A stretch of DNA of 61,859 nucleotides from an uncultured Eubacteriales bacterium (lineage in GTDB: Bacteria; Bacillota; Clostridia; Oscillospirales; CAG-272). The stretch is from positions 1 to 61,859 of the forward strand of contig CATWNM010000011.1 in assembly GCA_958352145.1 (NCBI GenBank). The letters run 5' to 3'. Numbering within the stretch: the first letter of the stretch is position 1; each line of letters begins with the position of its first letter. The notes beneath the pieces are model-generated. The model worked only from the letters and a program-made list of their open reading frames with translations. It was not told where the DNA came from and made no database searches. Both the position numbers and the translations under genes were made by a program. Shown piece after piece: positions 16,736 through 24,917 of this stretch.

Positions 16736-17495
16736 AAAGATTACGAAAACCTTTAATCCTGGAACCCCGGACGCTTGTACGCTGTTTGATGGTTTTGACC
16801 TGACGGTAGAAAGCGGAGAATTTGTTTCGGTCATCGGTTCCAACGGCAGCGGAAAAACCACGCTGCTCAATTTTATCTGCGGAACGCTGCCGCCCGATTC
16901 CGGACGAATCCTGTTTGACGGGCGCGACATCACGAAGCTAAGCGAATACCGCCGCGCAAAATGGATTGGGCGGGTATTTCAAGATCCGAAAGCAGGGACC
17001 TGCAAAAATTTAACGATTCTCGAAAACATGGCGCTTGCCGACAATAAGCACAAAACTTTCGGGCTCGGACGCGGCATCAATAAAAAGCGTATAGATGTGT
17101 ATCGCACGCTGCTTGAGGAATGCGGACTCGGCCTTGAAAATCGTATGAATGCGCCGGTCGGCAGTCTCAGCGGCGGCCAGCGGCAGGCGCTGGCGCTGGT
17201 GATTGCAAACATGACCGACGTGAAGCTTTTGATTTTGGATGAGCATACGGCAGCGCTGGACCCAAAGTCTTCGGAAATCATCATGCGGCTGACCAACCGG
17301 TTTGTAGAAAAAAGCGGAATCACCACGCTCATGGTGACGCATAATCTGCGTTTTGCCGTGGAATACGGGACGCGGCTGATTATGATGCACGTCGGCAAAT
17401 GCGTCGTAGATATCCGGGGCGAGGAAAAGAAAAATGCGCGCGTGGATGATCTTTTGAAGATATTCAATGAAATCAGCATTGAAAGCGGGAATTGA
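16722..17495 (+). CDS. trpZ: ABC transporter ATP-binding protein, tryptophan type
   Basis: The gene encodes 257 aa from ATG 16722 after GGGGAG inside the end of trpY; a longer frame from 16692 has no site. Walker A is GSNGSGKTT (about residues 38-46), the signature LSGGQRQAL (about 149), Walker B LLILDEHTAALD (about 170) and the switch histidine VTHNL (about 206). It hydrolyses ATP on the inner face of the membrane to drive uptake through the trpY product. Confidence 0.92.
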   Translation: MLTLEKITKTFNPGTPDACTLFDGFDLTVESGEFVSVIGSNGSGKTTLLNFICGTLPPDSGRILFDGRDITKLSEYRRAKWIGRVFQDPKAGTCKNLTILENMALADNKHKTFGLGRGINKKRIDVYRTLLEECGLGLENRMNAPVGSLSGGQRQALALVIANMTDVKLLILDEHTAALDPKSSEIIMRLTNRFVEKSGITTLMVTHNLRFAVEYGTRLIMMHVGKCVVDIRGEEKKNARVDDLLKIFNEISIESGN

Positions 17496-17539
17496 GCCGA
17501 TTATCATAAAAAATAAAGTACAGTTTGGAGGAATTGGAA

Positions 17540-17789
17540 TTGGGAGAACTGAAACAAAATTACTATGGCAGTTTATGTACGGAAATGTACGAGATTTTGC
17601 ATGAAGCTGTTCCAGCAGATGAATTGTATTGCCTATGCTGAAAAGGAAATGAAAATTTTAGAGCCGCTGTGTGAGGGCGCACGATTTTATCAAAGGAAAA
17701 TTGCTGTAAACAACGAATGTGAATCTCTTATGTGCGAATGTAGCCTTAGTATTCAAAAGCTAAACCATAGAAAATATACAGGAGCATGA
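17540..17789 (+). pseudogene. SAM-dependent methyltransferase remnant
   Basis: TTG 17540 follows TTGGAGGA and reads LGELKQNYYGSLCTEMYEIL and HEAVPADELYCLC, then hits TGA. The +1 frame continues AEKEMKILEPLCEGARFYQR. An intact class I methyltransferase has this order, with EPLCGSGRF as the SAM-binding glycine motif. Here the glycines are altered, a frameshift lies near 17640, and the remaining 170 or so residues are missing. Only the first 60-80 codons survive. It is a decayed cargo gene at the end of the trp operon. Confidence 0.7.
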
Positions 17790-17820
17790 TGGAACTCAGT
17801 CATCATGCTCCTGTATTTTA
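17778..17820 (+). terminator. terminator after the trp operon and methyltransferase remnant
   Basis: The 14-bp perfect arms ACAGGAGCATGATG (17778-17791) and CATCATGCTCCTGT (17801-17814) are followed by ATTTTA. Confidence 0.85.
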
Positions 17821-17888
17821 TGGGTGAATTTATTCACTTTCTTTTTGTCATGATTGTTGTTTGCGATTGCTAAGCATTTTAGAAATGG

Positions 17889-19238
17889 TCATTTGCGGTG
17901 CATCAGCGGGATATAGGGCGCATCCGGCTGTACGCTCATATAAGCGGGACGAATGATTTTTCCGTTGTTGATTAGTTCTTCGATCCTATGCGCGCTCCAG
18001 CCTGCGATACGCGCTATGGCGAAAATCGGGGTGAACAGTTCCTCCGGAAGATTCAGCATAGAATAAACAAAACCGCTGTAAAAATCAATATTTGCGCAGA
18101 TAGGTTTGTTCGTCCCGTTGCGGCGGTAAAGCATCTGCGGAGCGATAGCGGCGACGCGGACGTAAAGCTCAAATTCATCTCTCCGGCCTTTTTCAACCGA
18201 AAGTTTCTCAACATAGCTTTTGAAAATTTGCGCGCGCGGGTCGGATTTTGTGTACACCGCGTGTCCGATACCGTAAATGAGACCGCTGCGGTCAAAGGCC
18301 TCTTTATCGAGGATCCGGGACAAATACGCTTCGATTTCTTCATCGTCGTCCCAGTGCCGGACATGCTCCATGATGTCGGCGAACATATGGACGACTTTAA
18401 TATTCGCTCCGCCGTGGCGCGGTCCCTTTAGAGAACAGAGCGAGGCGGCCATCGCGGAATACGTGTCGGTGCCCGACGAGGTGACGACATGATTAGTGAA
18501 GGTCGAGTTGTTGCCGCCGCCGTGTTCCGCATGCAGGATCAGAGAAATGTCCAGGATCCGCGCTTCGAGTTCGGTATATTTTTTGTCCCGGCGCAGTAGG
18601 AGAAGGATGTTTTCGGCCATCGACCGACTGCGGCTGGGCGTATTGATGTATAGGCTGTGTCCCTCTATGAAGTGGTTATAGGAATGATAGGAATATATGG
18701 TGATCAGCGGCAGCACGGCAATGAGCTGCAGGCATTGCGCAAGTACATTTGGAATGGAGATGTCGTTGGCCAGTTTATCATAGGAATACAAGGTCAAAAC
18801 GCTACGGGCGAGGGAGTTCATCAGATCCTGCGAGGGCGCGCGCATAATGACGTCGCGTACAAAGCCGTCCGGCAGCGACCGGTAAGAGGCAAGCAAAGCT
18901 GAAAATTCCTTTAACTCGGCTGCGTTCGGTAGTTTGCCCATTAAAAGCAGGAAAACGGTTTCTTCAAAGCCGTATCGCTTTTCCGCAGCGATCCCTTCGG
19001 TAAGGTCGTATATGTTGATGCCGCGGTAACGCAGTTCGCCGTCGCAGTATTCTTTGCTGCCTTTTTCCTCTTTGGTTCCATGAACCGAGGAAATTTCAGT
19101 CAGTCCGGTCAGAACGCCTTTGCCGTCCGCATCGCGCAGTCCGCGCTTGACGTCATAGGTTTTATAGAGCGATGCGTCGATATTGCTGTTTTCGACACAT
19201 TGCCGTGCAAGATCTTTTATATAAGCGAATTCGGACAC
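17889..19238 (-). CDS. gltA: citrate synthase
   Basis: The gene encodes 449 aa from GTG 19238, preceded on the minus strand by AAGGAG at 8-base spacing. It condenses oxaloacetate and acetyl-CoA to citrate in the cytoplasm. Visible active-site elements are HAEHGGGNNSTF (about residue 236, oxaloacetate-binding His), GPRHGGAN (about 273, catalytic His) and NIDFYSG (about 387, catalytic Asp). The opening LRYRGINIYDL is typical for the family. It is the third gene of the acn-icd-citrate synthase operon, 57 bp behind icd. With no other TCA genes nearby the set most likely supplies 2-oxoglutarate for glutamate synthesis. Confidence 0.93.
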   Translation of the reverse strand: MSEFAYIKDLARQCVENSNIDASLYKTYDVKRGLRDADGKGVLTGLTEISSVHGTKEEKGSKEYCDGELRYRGINIYDLTEGIAAEKRYGFEETVFLLLMGKLPNAAELKEFSALLASYRSLPDGFVRDVIMRAPSQDLMNSLARSVLTLYSYDKLANDISIPNVLAQCLQLIAVLPLITIYSYHSYNHFIEGHSLYINTPSRSRSMAENILLLLRRDKKYTELEARILDISLILHAEHGGGNNSTFTNHVVTSSGTDTYSAMAASLCSLKGPRHGGANIKVVHMFADIMEHVRHWDDDEEIEAYLSRILDKEAFDRSGLIYGIGHAVYTKSDPRAQIFKSYVEKLSVEKGRRDEFELYVRVAAIAPQMLYRRNGTNKPICANIDFYSGFVYSMLNLPEELFTPIFAIARIAGWSAHRIEELINNGKIIRPAYMSVQPDAPYIPLMHRK

Positions 19239-19295
19239 AATGTCATCTCCTTCTCTGTGAAATTTTGCATCCGCATAAAAGCGCGGTTCGCCGTT

Positions 19296-20468
19296 TCAGA
19301 GCGCGGCGAGTGTCTCGAGCAGATAGTCCGCAAATTCGGCACATTTGGCTCCGTCACGGTCGCCGGTGACGCGCAGTGCAGCGGCATCGCCCGTGCAGAT
19401 GCGCATAGCGGCTGCAAGACGGTCGGCTTCAGGAATATAACCGATATGCCGAAGCAGCATCTCCGCGGCTTTTAAAATACTTGCGGGATTTGCGTATTCG
19501 CCGATGCCTTCTTCGATCATACGCGGCGCGGAGCCGTGGACGGCTTCAAACATAGCATAGCGCCCGCCGATGTTCGCGCTGCCCGCGGTGCCTACGCCGC
19601 CCTGAATCTGCGCCGCTTCGTCGGTGATGATGTCTCCGTAAAGGTTGGGGAGGACAAACACTTCGAAACGAGAACGAATAGACGGATTGACCAGGTTGGC
19701 CGCCATAATATCGATGTACCAGTCTTCAATACAGAGTTCGGGATATTCTCGCTCGGCGATTTCGCGGCAGATGCGCGCGAATTTTCCATCGGTTTTTTTC
19801 ATGATATTGGCCTTGGTAACGATCGCTATGTTCTTTTTCCCGTTTTGACGCGCAAAATTGTATGCGGCGCGCGCGATCCGCTCGGTGCCGTGGTCGGTCG
19901 TAACCTTGAAATCGCAGGCCAGTATGCCTGGGATCTCGACGCCGCGGCTGCCGAGCACATACTCTCCTTCTGTGTTTTCCCGGTAGAAGGTCCAGTCGAT
20001 ACCGAGTTCCGGCACGGATACCGGGCGCACATTCGCAAACAAATCGAGTTCGCGGCGGAGCGCTACGTTCGCGCTTTCGAGTTCCGGCGCGCCTGTACCG
20101 CCCTTTGGCGTCGTGGTCGGCCCCTTCAGCAGGACATGGCATTCTTTGATCGCGGCGAGCACGTCGTCTGGTACGCTTTGACCTTTTGCCGTGCGGTTTT
20201 CGATCGTCAACCCATCGATGCGGCGCAGTTCTACGCGGCCGGATTTGATTTTGCTGTTTAAGAGGTATTCGAGCGTCCGGGCGGCCTCCCGGCAGATGAT
20301 GGGGCCGATGCCGTCGCCGTCGCAAACGCCGATGATCAGTTTGTCAAGCGAGGCGTACTCTACCGGGCGTGACAGTTCTTCCATTTTTTTTGTGCGCTGC
20401 GTCTGTTCGGCAAGCAGCGTTTTAAAAGCGCTGGCGGCGCTCTCTATGTATTCGGTATATTCGTTCAT
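19296..20468 (-). CDS. icd: isocitrate dehydrogenase of the isocitrate/isopropylmalate dehydrogenase family
   Basis: The gene encodes 390 aa from ATG 20468 after AAGGA; the TTG at 20486 lacks a site. IIGVCDGDGIGP opens the fold, KGPTTTPKGGTG and RENTEGEY are the substrate-binding parts, VTKANIMKKTDG holds the catalytic Lys, DIMAANLV the metal-binding Asp, and NLYGDIITDEAAQIQGGVG the cofactor site. It converts isocitrate to 2-oxoglutarate and CO2. I favour isocitrate over isopropylmalate because aconitase precedes it and citrate synthase follows. The cofactor preference cannot be read with certainty. Confidence 0.87.
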   Translation of the reverse strand: MNEYTEYIESAASAFKTLLAEQTQRTKKMEELSRPVEYASLDKLIIGVCDGDGIGPIICREAARTLEYLLNSKIKSGRVELRRIDGLTIENRTAKGQSVPDDVLAAIKECHVLLKGPTTTPKGGTGAPELESANVALRRELDLFANVRPVSVPELGIDWTFYRENTEGEYVLGSRGVEIPGILACDFKVTTDHGTERIARAAYNFARQNGKKNIAIVTKANIMKKTDGKFARICREIAEREYPELCIEDWYIDIMAANLVNPSIRSRFEVFVLPNLYGDIITDEAAQIQGGVGTAGSANIGGRYAMFEAVHGSAPRMIEEGIGEYANPASILKAAEMLLRHIGYIPEADRLAAAMRICTGDAAALRVTGDRDGAKCAEFADYLLETLAAL

Positions 20469-20496
20469 TTCTTCATTCCTTATCAATCATCTGATG

Positions 20497-22422
20497 TTAT
20501 TTTGTCTCTCTGGTGTAGGGCAGCAGACCGCCAGCACGCAGAATATTGATCTGCCGGTCGGTCAGTGCGCAGCACAGCGGAATTTGCGTGCCGTTTGACA
20601 AAGATAATATGGCTTCTCCTTTGCGTACCGCGTCAAAAATGTTGTCCAGCACAATTTCGTCTCCCTCGGAGATTTTGTCGTAATCCGCCGGATCGGAAAA
20701 CGTCAGCGGCAGAATGCCGGCGTTAATCAGGTTGGCCGCATGGATGCGCGCAAAGCTTTTTACAATGACCGCTTTTACGCCCAGATACAGAGGCGCAAGC
20801 GCCGCATGTTCTCTGGACGACCCTTGACCGTAGTTTGCGCCGCCTACAATGACGCTGGTTCCGAGCGCTTTGGCGCGGGCAGGGAAGTGTTCGTCGCATA
20901 CGGCGAAGCAATGCTTGGAAATTTCGGGAATATTGGAACGGAGCGGTAGGATTTTCGCGCCGGCCGGCATGATGTGGTCGGTCGTAATGTTGTCGCCGAC
21001 CTTCAGCGAACATTTACAGGCGATTCTGTTTTCCAGGGGGTGCGTTTCGGGAAAGGGCTTAATATTCGGTCCGCGGAGAATTTCCACTTTGTCCGCTTCT
21101 TCGGGCGATGCGGGCGGCTCGATCATGTTGTCGTTGATGAGAAACTGCGCCGGCAGTTCAAAGACAGGCATTTGGCCGAGTTCGGCCGGATCGGAGAGAT
21201 GGCCGTTGATCGCGGAGAGCGCCGCCGTTTCGGGGGATACGAGATAGACCTGCGCGTCTTTTGTGCCCGAACGTCCAAGAAAATTGCGGTTAAAGGTGCG
21301 CAAAGAAATCCCGCCGGAGTTTGGCGATTGGCCCATTCCGATACAGGGGCCGCAGGCGGATTCCAAAATGCGGGCGCCGGCGGCGATCATCACGGCCAGC
21401 GCGCCGTTTTCCGCCAGCATCGTTAAAACCTGTTTTGAACCGGGGGCGATGGAGAGGGATACGTTCGGTGCAACGGTTTTTCCTTTTAAAATATATGCGA
21501 CTTTCAGCATATCCAGAAGGGAACTGTTTGTACAGGAACCGATGCAGACCTGATCGACCGGCATATTTCCAAGTTTGCGAATCGTTTTGACGTTGTCGGG
21601 CGAATGCGGGCAGGCTGCCATGGGTTCGAGCTTTGAGAGGTCGATATGGATTTCTTCATCGTAGACCGCGTCGCTGTCGGCCGAGAGCGGCGTATAGACC
21701 TCGGCGCGTCCTTGTGCCGCGAGAAATTCACGGGTGATTTCGTCGGAGGGGAAGATCGAAGTGGTTGCACCGAGTTCCGCGCCCATATTGGTGATGGTGG
21801 CACGTTCGGGGACAGAGAGCGTGGCGACGCCTGGGCCTGTATATTCCATGACGCGGCCTACGCCGCCTTTCACAGTCAAAAGGCGGAGCACTTCAAGAAT
21901 CACGTCTTTTGCCGCCACCCACGGGCGCAGGCGTCCGGTAAGTTCGATTTTGACGATCTTCGGATAGGTGATATAATACGCGCCGCCGCCCATCGCCACG
22001 GCGACGTCCAGGCCGCCTGCGCCGATGGCGATCATGCCAAGTCCGCCGCCGGTCGGCGTATGGCTGTCGGAACCGATGAGCGTTTTTCCCGGCGCACCGA
22101 AGCGTTCCAAATGAACCTGATGGCAAATTCCGTTGCCGGGACGGCTGAAATAGATGCCGTGCTTTTTGGCAACCGAACCGATGAAACGATGATCGTCCGC
22201 ATTTTCAAAGCCGCTCTGCAGCGTGTTATGGTCGATATAAGCGACAGAACGTTCGGTGCGTACGCGCGGAATGCCCATTGCTTCAAATTCAAGATAAGCC
22301 ATCGTGCCCGTGGCGTCCTGCGTCAGCGTCTGGTCAATGCGGAGGCCGATTTCACGGCCTTTTTCAAAAACGCCGTCTACAACATGCGCTTTCAGTATTT
22401 TTTCAGTAAGTGTAAGTCCCAT
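20497..22422 (-). CDS. acn: aconitate hydratase (short, 641-residue type)
   Basis: ATG 22422 follows GGAGGGG on the minus strand. The protein carries the [4Fe-4S] ligands in CIGSCTNSS (about residue 297) and CGPCIG (about 362). SDSHTPTGGGLGMIAIGAGGLD lies at about 118 (only part quoted as a motif), and the swivel domain begins at about 480 with GGANYGQGSSREHAA (about 550). The length is well below the roughly 900 residues of AcnA and fits the shorter bacterial aconitases of the 'Aquifex type'. It interconverts citrate and isocitrate and is the first gene of the operon, 28 bp before icd. Confidence 0.9.
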   Translation of the reverse strand: MGLTLTEKILKAHVVDGVFEKGREIGLRIDQTLTQDATGTMAYLEFEAMGIPRVRTERSVAYIDHNTLQSGFENADDHRFIGSVAKKHGIYFSRPGNGICHQVHLERFGAPGKTLIGSDSHTPTGGGLGMIAIGAGGLDVAVAMGGGAYYITYPKIVKIELTGRLRPWVAAKDVILEVLRLLTVKGGVGRVMEYTGPGVATLSVPERATITNMGAELGATTSIFPSDEITREFLAAQGRAEVYTPLSADSDAVYDEEIHIDLSKLEPMAACPHSPDNVKTIRKLGNMPVDQVCIGSCTNSSLLDMLKVAYILKGKTVAPNVSLSIAPGSKQVLTMLAENGALAVMIAAGARILESACGPCIGMGQSPNSGGISLRTFNRNFLGRSGTKDAQVYLVSPETAALSAINGHLSDPAELGQMPVFELPAQFLINDNMIEPPASPEEADKVEILRGPNIKPFPETHPLENRIACKCSLKVGDNITTDHIMPAGAKILPLRSNIPEISKHCFAVCDEHFPARAKALGTSVIVGGANYGQGSSREHAALAPLYLGVKAVIVKSFARIHAANLINAGILPLTFSDPADYDKISEGDEIVLDNIFDAVRKGEAILSLSNGTQIPLCCALTDRQINILRAGGLLPYTRETK

Positions 22423-22464
22423 GGATACCGTCCCCTCCGATAGAGAATTTAAAGTTGTGCGATT

Positions 22465-22493
22465 ATTCTAACACAATCTGCTGAAAAATGCAA
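22465..22493 (-). promoter_or_regulatory. promoter of the acn-icd-citrate synthase operon
   Basis: On the minus strand TTGCAT (22493-22488), a 17-base spacer and TAGAAT (22470-22465) stand about 40 bp before the start codon. Confidence 0.7.
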
Positions 22494-22656
22494 GAAGAAT
22501 TTAACAAAAGTTCATTTTATGGCAAAAATATCCCAAAATGTTTGGATAAAACAGCTTCAAATTGAACAATTAAAATCCGACTCCTGCATTTTTGTGTGAA
22601 AAATATGTAACAATTTCCCAAATATAAATTTTGTATAGTATGCTTGCGTCTTTGTA

Positions 22657-22703
22657 AAAATGCGCATACAGAGCGGAGTATAGCCGCTCTGTATGCGCAT
22701 TTT
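22657..22703. terminator. perfect 20-bp inverted repeat, bidirectional terminator-like
   Basis: The arms AAAATGCGCATACAGAGCGG (22657-22676) and 22684-22703 are perfect complements around a 7-base loop, with A/T runs outside on both sides. It separates the glucokinase operon from the acn operon. Between it and the next hairpin, GATCAAAAGCC/GGCTTTTCGATC (22746-22772) forms a third stem. No gene is visible in 22423-22823. Confidence 0.75.
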
Positions 22704-22777
22704 GGATTGGCAGCGCCGCAGGGCGGCGCGCAGTGCGAACTTTTCGATCAAAAGCCAAAGGCTTTTCGATCCGGCTC

Positions 22778-22817
22778 AAATATTCGCAGCCCGATGGCTG
22801 GGCTGCGAATATTTTTA
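22778..22817 (-). terminator. terminator of the ROK kinase operon
   Basis: The 15-bp arms AAATATTCGCAGCCC (22778-22792) and GGGCTGCGAATATTT (22800-22814) lie just beyond the stop codon at 22824. Confidence 0.75.
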
Positions 22818-22823
22818 TGCCGG

Positions 22824-23102
22824 TTACTGCGTCAGATCGTCTGTATCCTCGGCGTCGCCATTTTTTTTGCCTTTTATTTTTCGGACTTCCTCTTCAAGCC
22901 AAAACGTGCGTTTTTCCAGGTCTTCAATTTTTTTGAGCAGTTCGCTCCCGACAAGGCAGGAAGCACTGGCGAATAAAATCAGCGCAAAGCAGGTCGTCCC
23001 CAGCAGTGTATAAAGTCCGGCGGGCGGATTCTGCATATAGAGGAGGAAGGCCAGCGCAGAAAAGAAGAGAAAGAGTCCGATAAACTTTAAAGTTTTCTTC
23101 AT
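22824..23102 (-). CDS. small membrane protein with C-terminal coiled coil
   Basis: The gene encodes 92 aa; ATG 23102 follows GGAGG and lies 3 bp behind the ROK gene's stop, so the two are coupled. Two transmembrane helices (about residues 8-23 and 31-53) are followed by a charged helix with heptads (ELLKKIEDLEKRTFWLEEEVRKIK) and an acidic tail. No family is recognised. Coupling to a glucokinase is suggestive but no function follows from it. Confidence 0.65.
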   Translation of the reverse strand: MKKTLKFIGLFLFFSALAFLLYMQNPPAGLYTLLGTTCFALILFASASCLVGSELLKKIEDLEKRTFWLEEEVRKIKGKKNGDAEDTDDLTQ

Positions 23103-23105
23103 GAA

Positions 23106-24050
23106 TTATTCCTCCAGCATGGCGGCGCCGATAATCCCCGCATCGTTTCCGCAGCTTGCAATGCGAAGCTGTGTGCGCTTTGCGGGCTCCCTTGCGAACT
23201 CTTCCCGCCGGATTCTTGGTTCGAGCAGATCGAGCAGAAACTGCCCTTCGCCAGAAAGGCCGCCGCCGATAATAAAGACCTCCGGCTGAAAAATATTAAT
23301 CAGTGAAACGATGCCGCAGGACAAGTAACCGATGTAGACGTCGATAACGCGTTTGGCGGCGTCGTCGCCTTTGCGGAATGCCTCGAAAGCCGTACGTCCG
23401 TTGATTTTGTCGCCGGACATCGCCGTTTGCTCTCCTTTGGCCGCGCAGCGCTCGATTGCTTCACGCGTCAGCCGTGTCAGCGCTGTAGCGGAGGCGTATG
23501 CTTCGAAACAGCCCCGCCGCCCGCAGCCGCAGGCCGCGCCGTCTTTTTCTATGACCATATGCCCGAGTTCGGCGGCCAGTCCGTTAAATCCGGTGTAAAT
23601 TTTCCCGTGCAGGATTGCGCCGCCGCCGATGCCGGTTCCAAGTGTAATCATCACGGCGCTTTCGGCATCTTTCGCCGCGCCTGCCCGCGCTTCGGCCAGG
23701 GCGGCAGCGTTGGCGTCGTTTACAAGCTTTACAGGGATGCCGTCCAGCATATCCGATAGGATCGCACATACATTGATGCCCGAAAACGGGATATTCGGTG
23801 TAAACAGGATCCGACCGCTTGCCGGATCAACGCCGCCCGGCACGGCCAGACCGATTAATCGAATGTCCGACAGCGTTTCTCCGCTTTTTTGAAGGATATT
23901 GTGGCAAAGAGACGCGATATCCGATAAAATTTCTTCGCGCGGCCGCGCGGCTTTTGTGGGGACAGATTGCTTGATTAAAATGGTTCCGTTTGTATCGACG
24001 ATGCCTGCGGCGATGTTGGTTCCGCCGAGATCGATTCCGATGCTGTTCAT
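23106..24050 (-). CDS. glcK: ROK-family sugar kinase, probable glucokinase
   Basis: The gene encodes 314 aa; ATG 24050 follows GGAGG. The ATP-binding phosphate-1 motif is GIDLGGTNIAAGIVD (residues 4-18). VNDANAAALAEA (about 109-120) holds the catalytic Asp, and LGTGIGGG is the phosphate-2 loop. The zinc site consists of GH...CGCGRRGCFEAYAS (about 166-192). The lack of an N-terminal HTH separates it from ROK repressors such as XylR/NagC. It phosphorylates glucose (possibly another hexose) at C6 in the cytoplasm. Confidence 0.88.
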   Translation of the reverse strand: MNSIGIDLGGTNIAAGIVDTNGTILIKQSVPTKAARPREEILSDIASLCHNILQKSGETLSDIRLIGLAVPGGVDPASGRILFTPNIPFSGINVCAILSDMLDGIPVKLVNDANAAALAEARAGAAKDAESAVMITLGTGIGGGAILHGKIYTGFNGLAAELGHMVIEKDGAACGCGRRGCFEAYASATALTRLTREAIERCAAKGEQTAMSGDKINGRTAFEAFRKGDDAAKRVIDVYIGYLSCGIVSLINIFQPEVFIIGGGLSGEGQFLLDLLEPRIRREEFAREPAKRTQLRIASCGNDAGIIGAAMLEE

Positions 24051-24657
24051 AGCGTTTCCTCCAGAATCAAATTACTTCCTATTATAGATTATGGCTGATA
24101 AAATGTCAATTCTCCCAGGATAATAAAATAAAACGAAATAAATATTGGGCTGAGAACAAAGTATATGGGAAACACAATAGAATAAAACGCAACATAAAGA
24201 ATGGCAATGCGCCGCTTATTAGGAATATTTTTAATATATTAGATTAATTATACATCGATAAATTAAAAAATACACAGAGGCAAATGTTTCAAACTTGATT
24301 CGATAAAAAATATTGTGCAATTTGTACATGTGTAGAAATCAATCGTTTTTTTTTGTGATTTTCACACAAAAAAAGAATAGGCCAACGCGCGCGGCAAATG
24401 GCAGAAAAAAGCAAGCAAATATGTAAATTTGATTAAACAACAATAAAAATTAAATTCGAATGTTACAAAAAATAAGAAATTATCTGCATAAAAAGGAACG
24501 TTTTAGATAATTAAATTATCAAAAAAGCAAATTTGTGCAGGTGGCGTTTTTTTTATAAATTAGGGCTTGTCATGAAAACGGGGGGCTATACAATATAATA
24601 GAACGAAAAAACCGAACTTTAAACTGCGAATACGCAAAAACCTTGAAACAACCCCAC

Positions 24658-24686
24658 TTGACAACAATGTGACGGTGTGCTAGAAT
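24658..24686 (+). promoter_or_regulatory. promoter of the sugar-uptake-like operon
   Basis: TTGACA (24658-24663), a 17-base spacer and TAGAAT (24681-24686) stand about 230 bp before the start codon, leaving a long leader. Confidence 0.75.
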
Positions 24687-24854
24687 ATATGAGTACATTT
24701 ATGGGTAATTTTGCACATAACAGTTGAAAAAATTGCAAAAACAGACATTGTTTATAGATGGATTGTGCATTTTGTCCTGCGGGATTGCGCGCTGTTTCGT
24801 GCTGCGGCAAATCGGTACGAGAATACGGCTTGCGATTCCGGTTCTTTAATTTAA

Positions 24855-24883
24855 ATGTGCGCGTGCGCGCGTACGCGCGCGCA
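24855..24883. repeat. 29-bp alternating purine-pyrimidine tract (Z-DNA-prone) with 16-bp palindrome
   Basis: From A24855 to A24883 purines and pyrimidines alternate without exception, mostly as CG steps. It includes the perfect palindrome GCGCGCGTACGCGCGC (24865-24880). It lies in the leader, 19 bases before the AGGAGG site. Confidence 0.85.
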
Positions 24884-24917
24884 AATTCAAGCGTCTGCTT
24901 CAGGAGGAACAAGATTT

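Larger units (their letters stand above)
24051..24917. other. 867-bp AT-rich intergenic region with long 5' leader
   Basis: No credible gene is present. It holds a weak promoter (TTGTCA 24567-24572, 16 bases, TACAAT 24589-24594), a stronger one at 24658-24686, and a leader of about 230 nt ending in an alternating purine-pyrimidine tract. The 24100-24560 part is very AT-rich with many A and T runs, including a weak TTTTTTTGTG/CACAAAAAAA stem near 24350-24376. It could bind a regulator or bend, but shows nothing specific. Confidence 0.6.
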
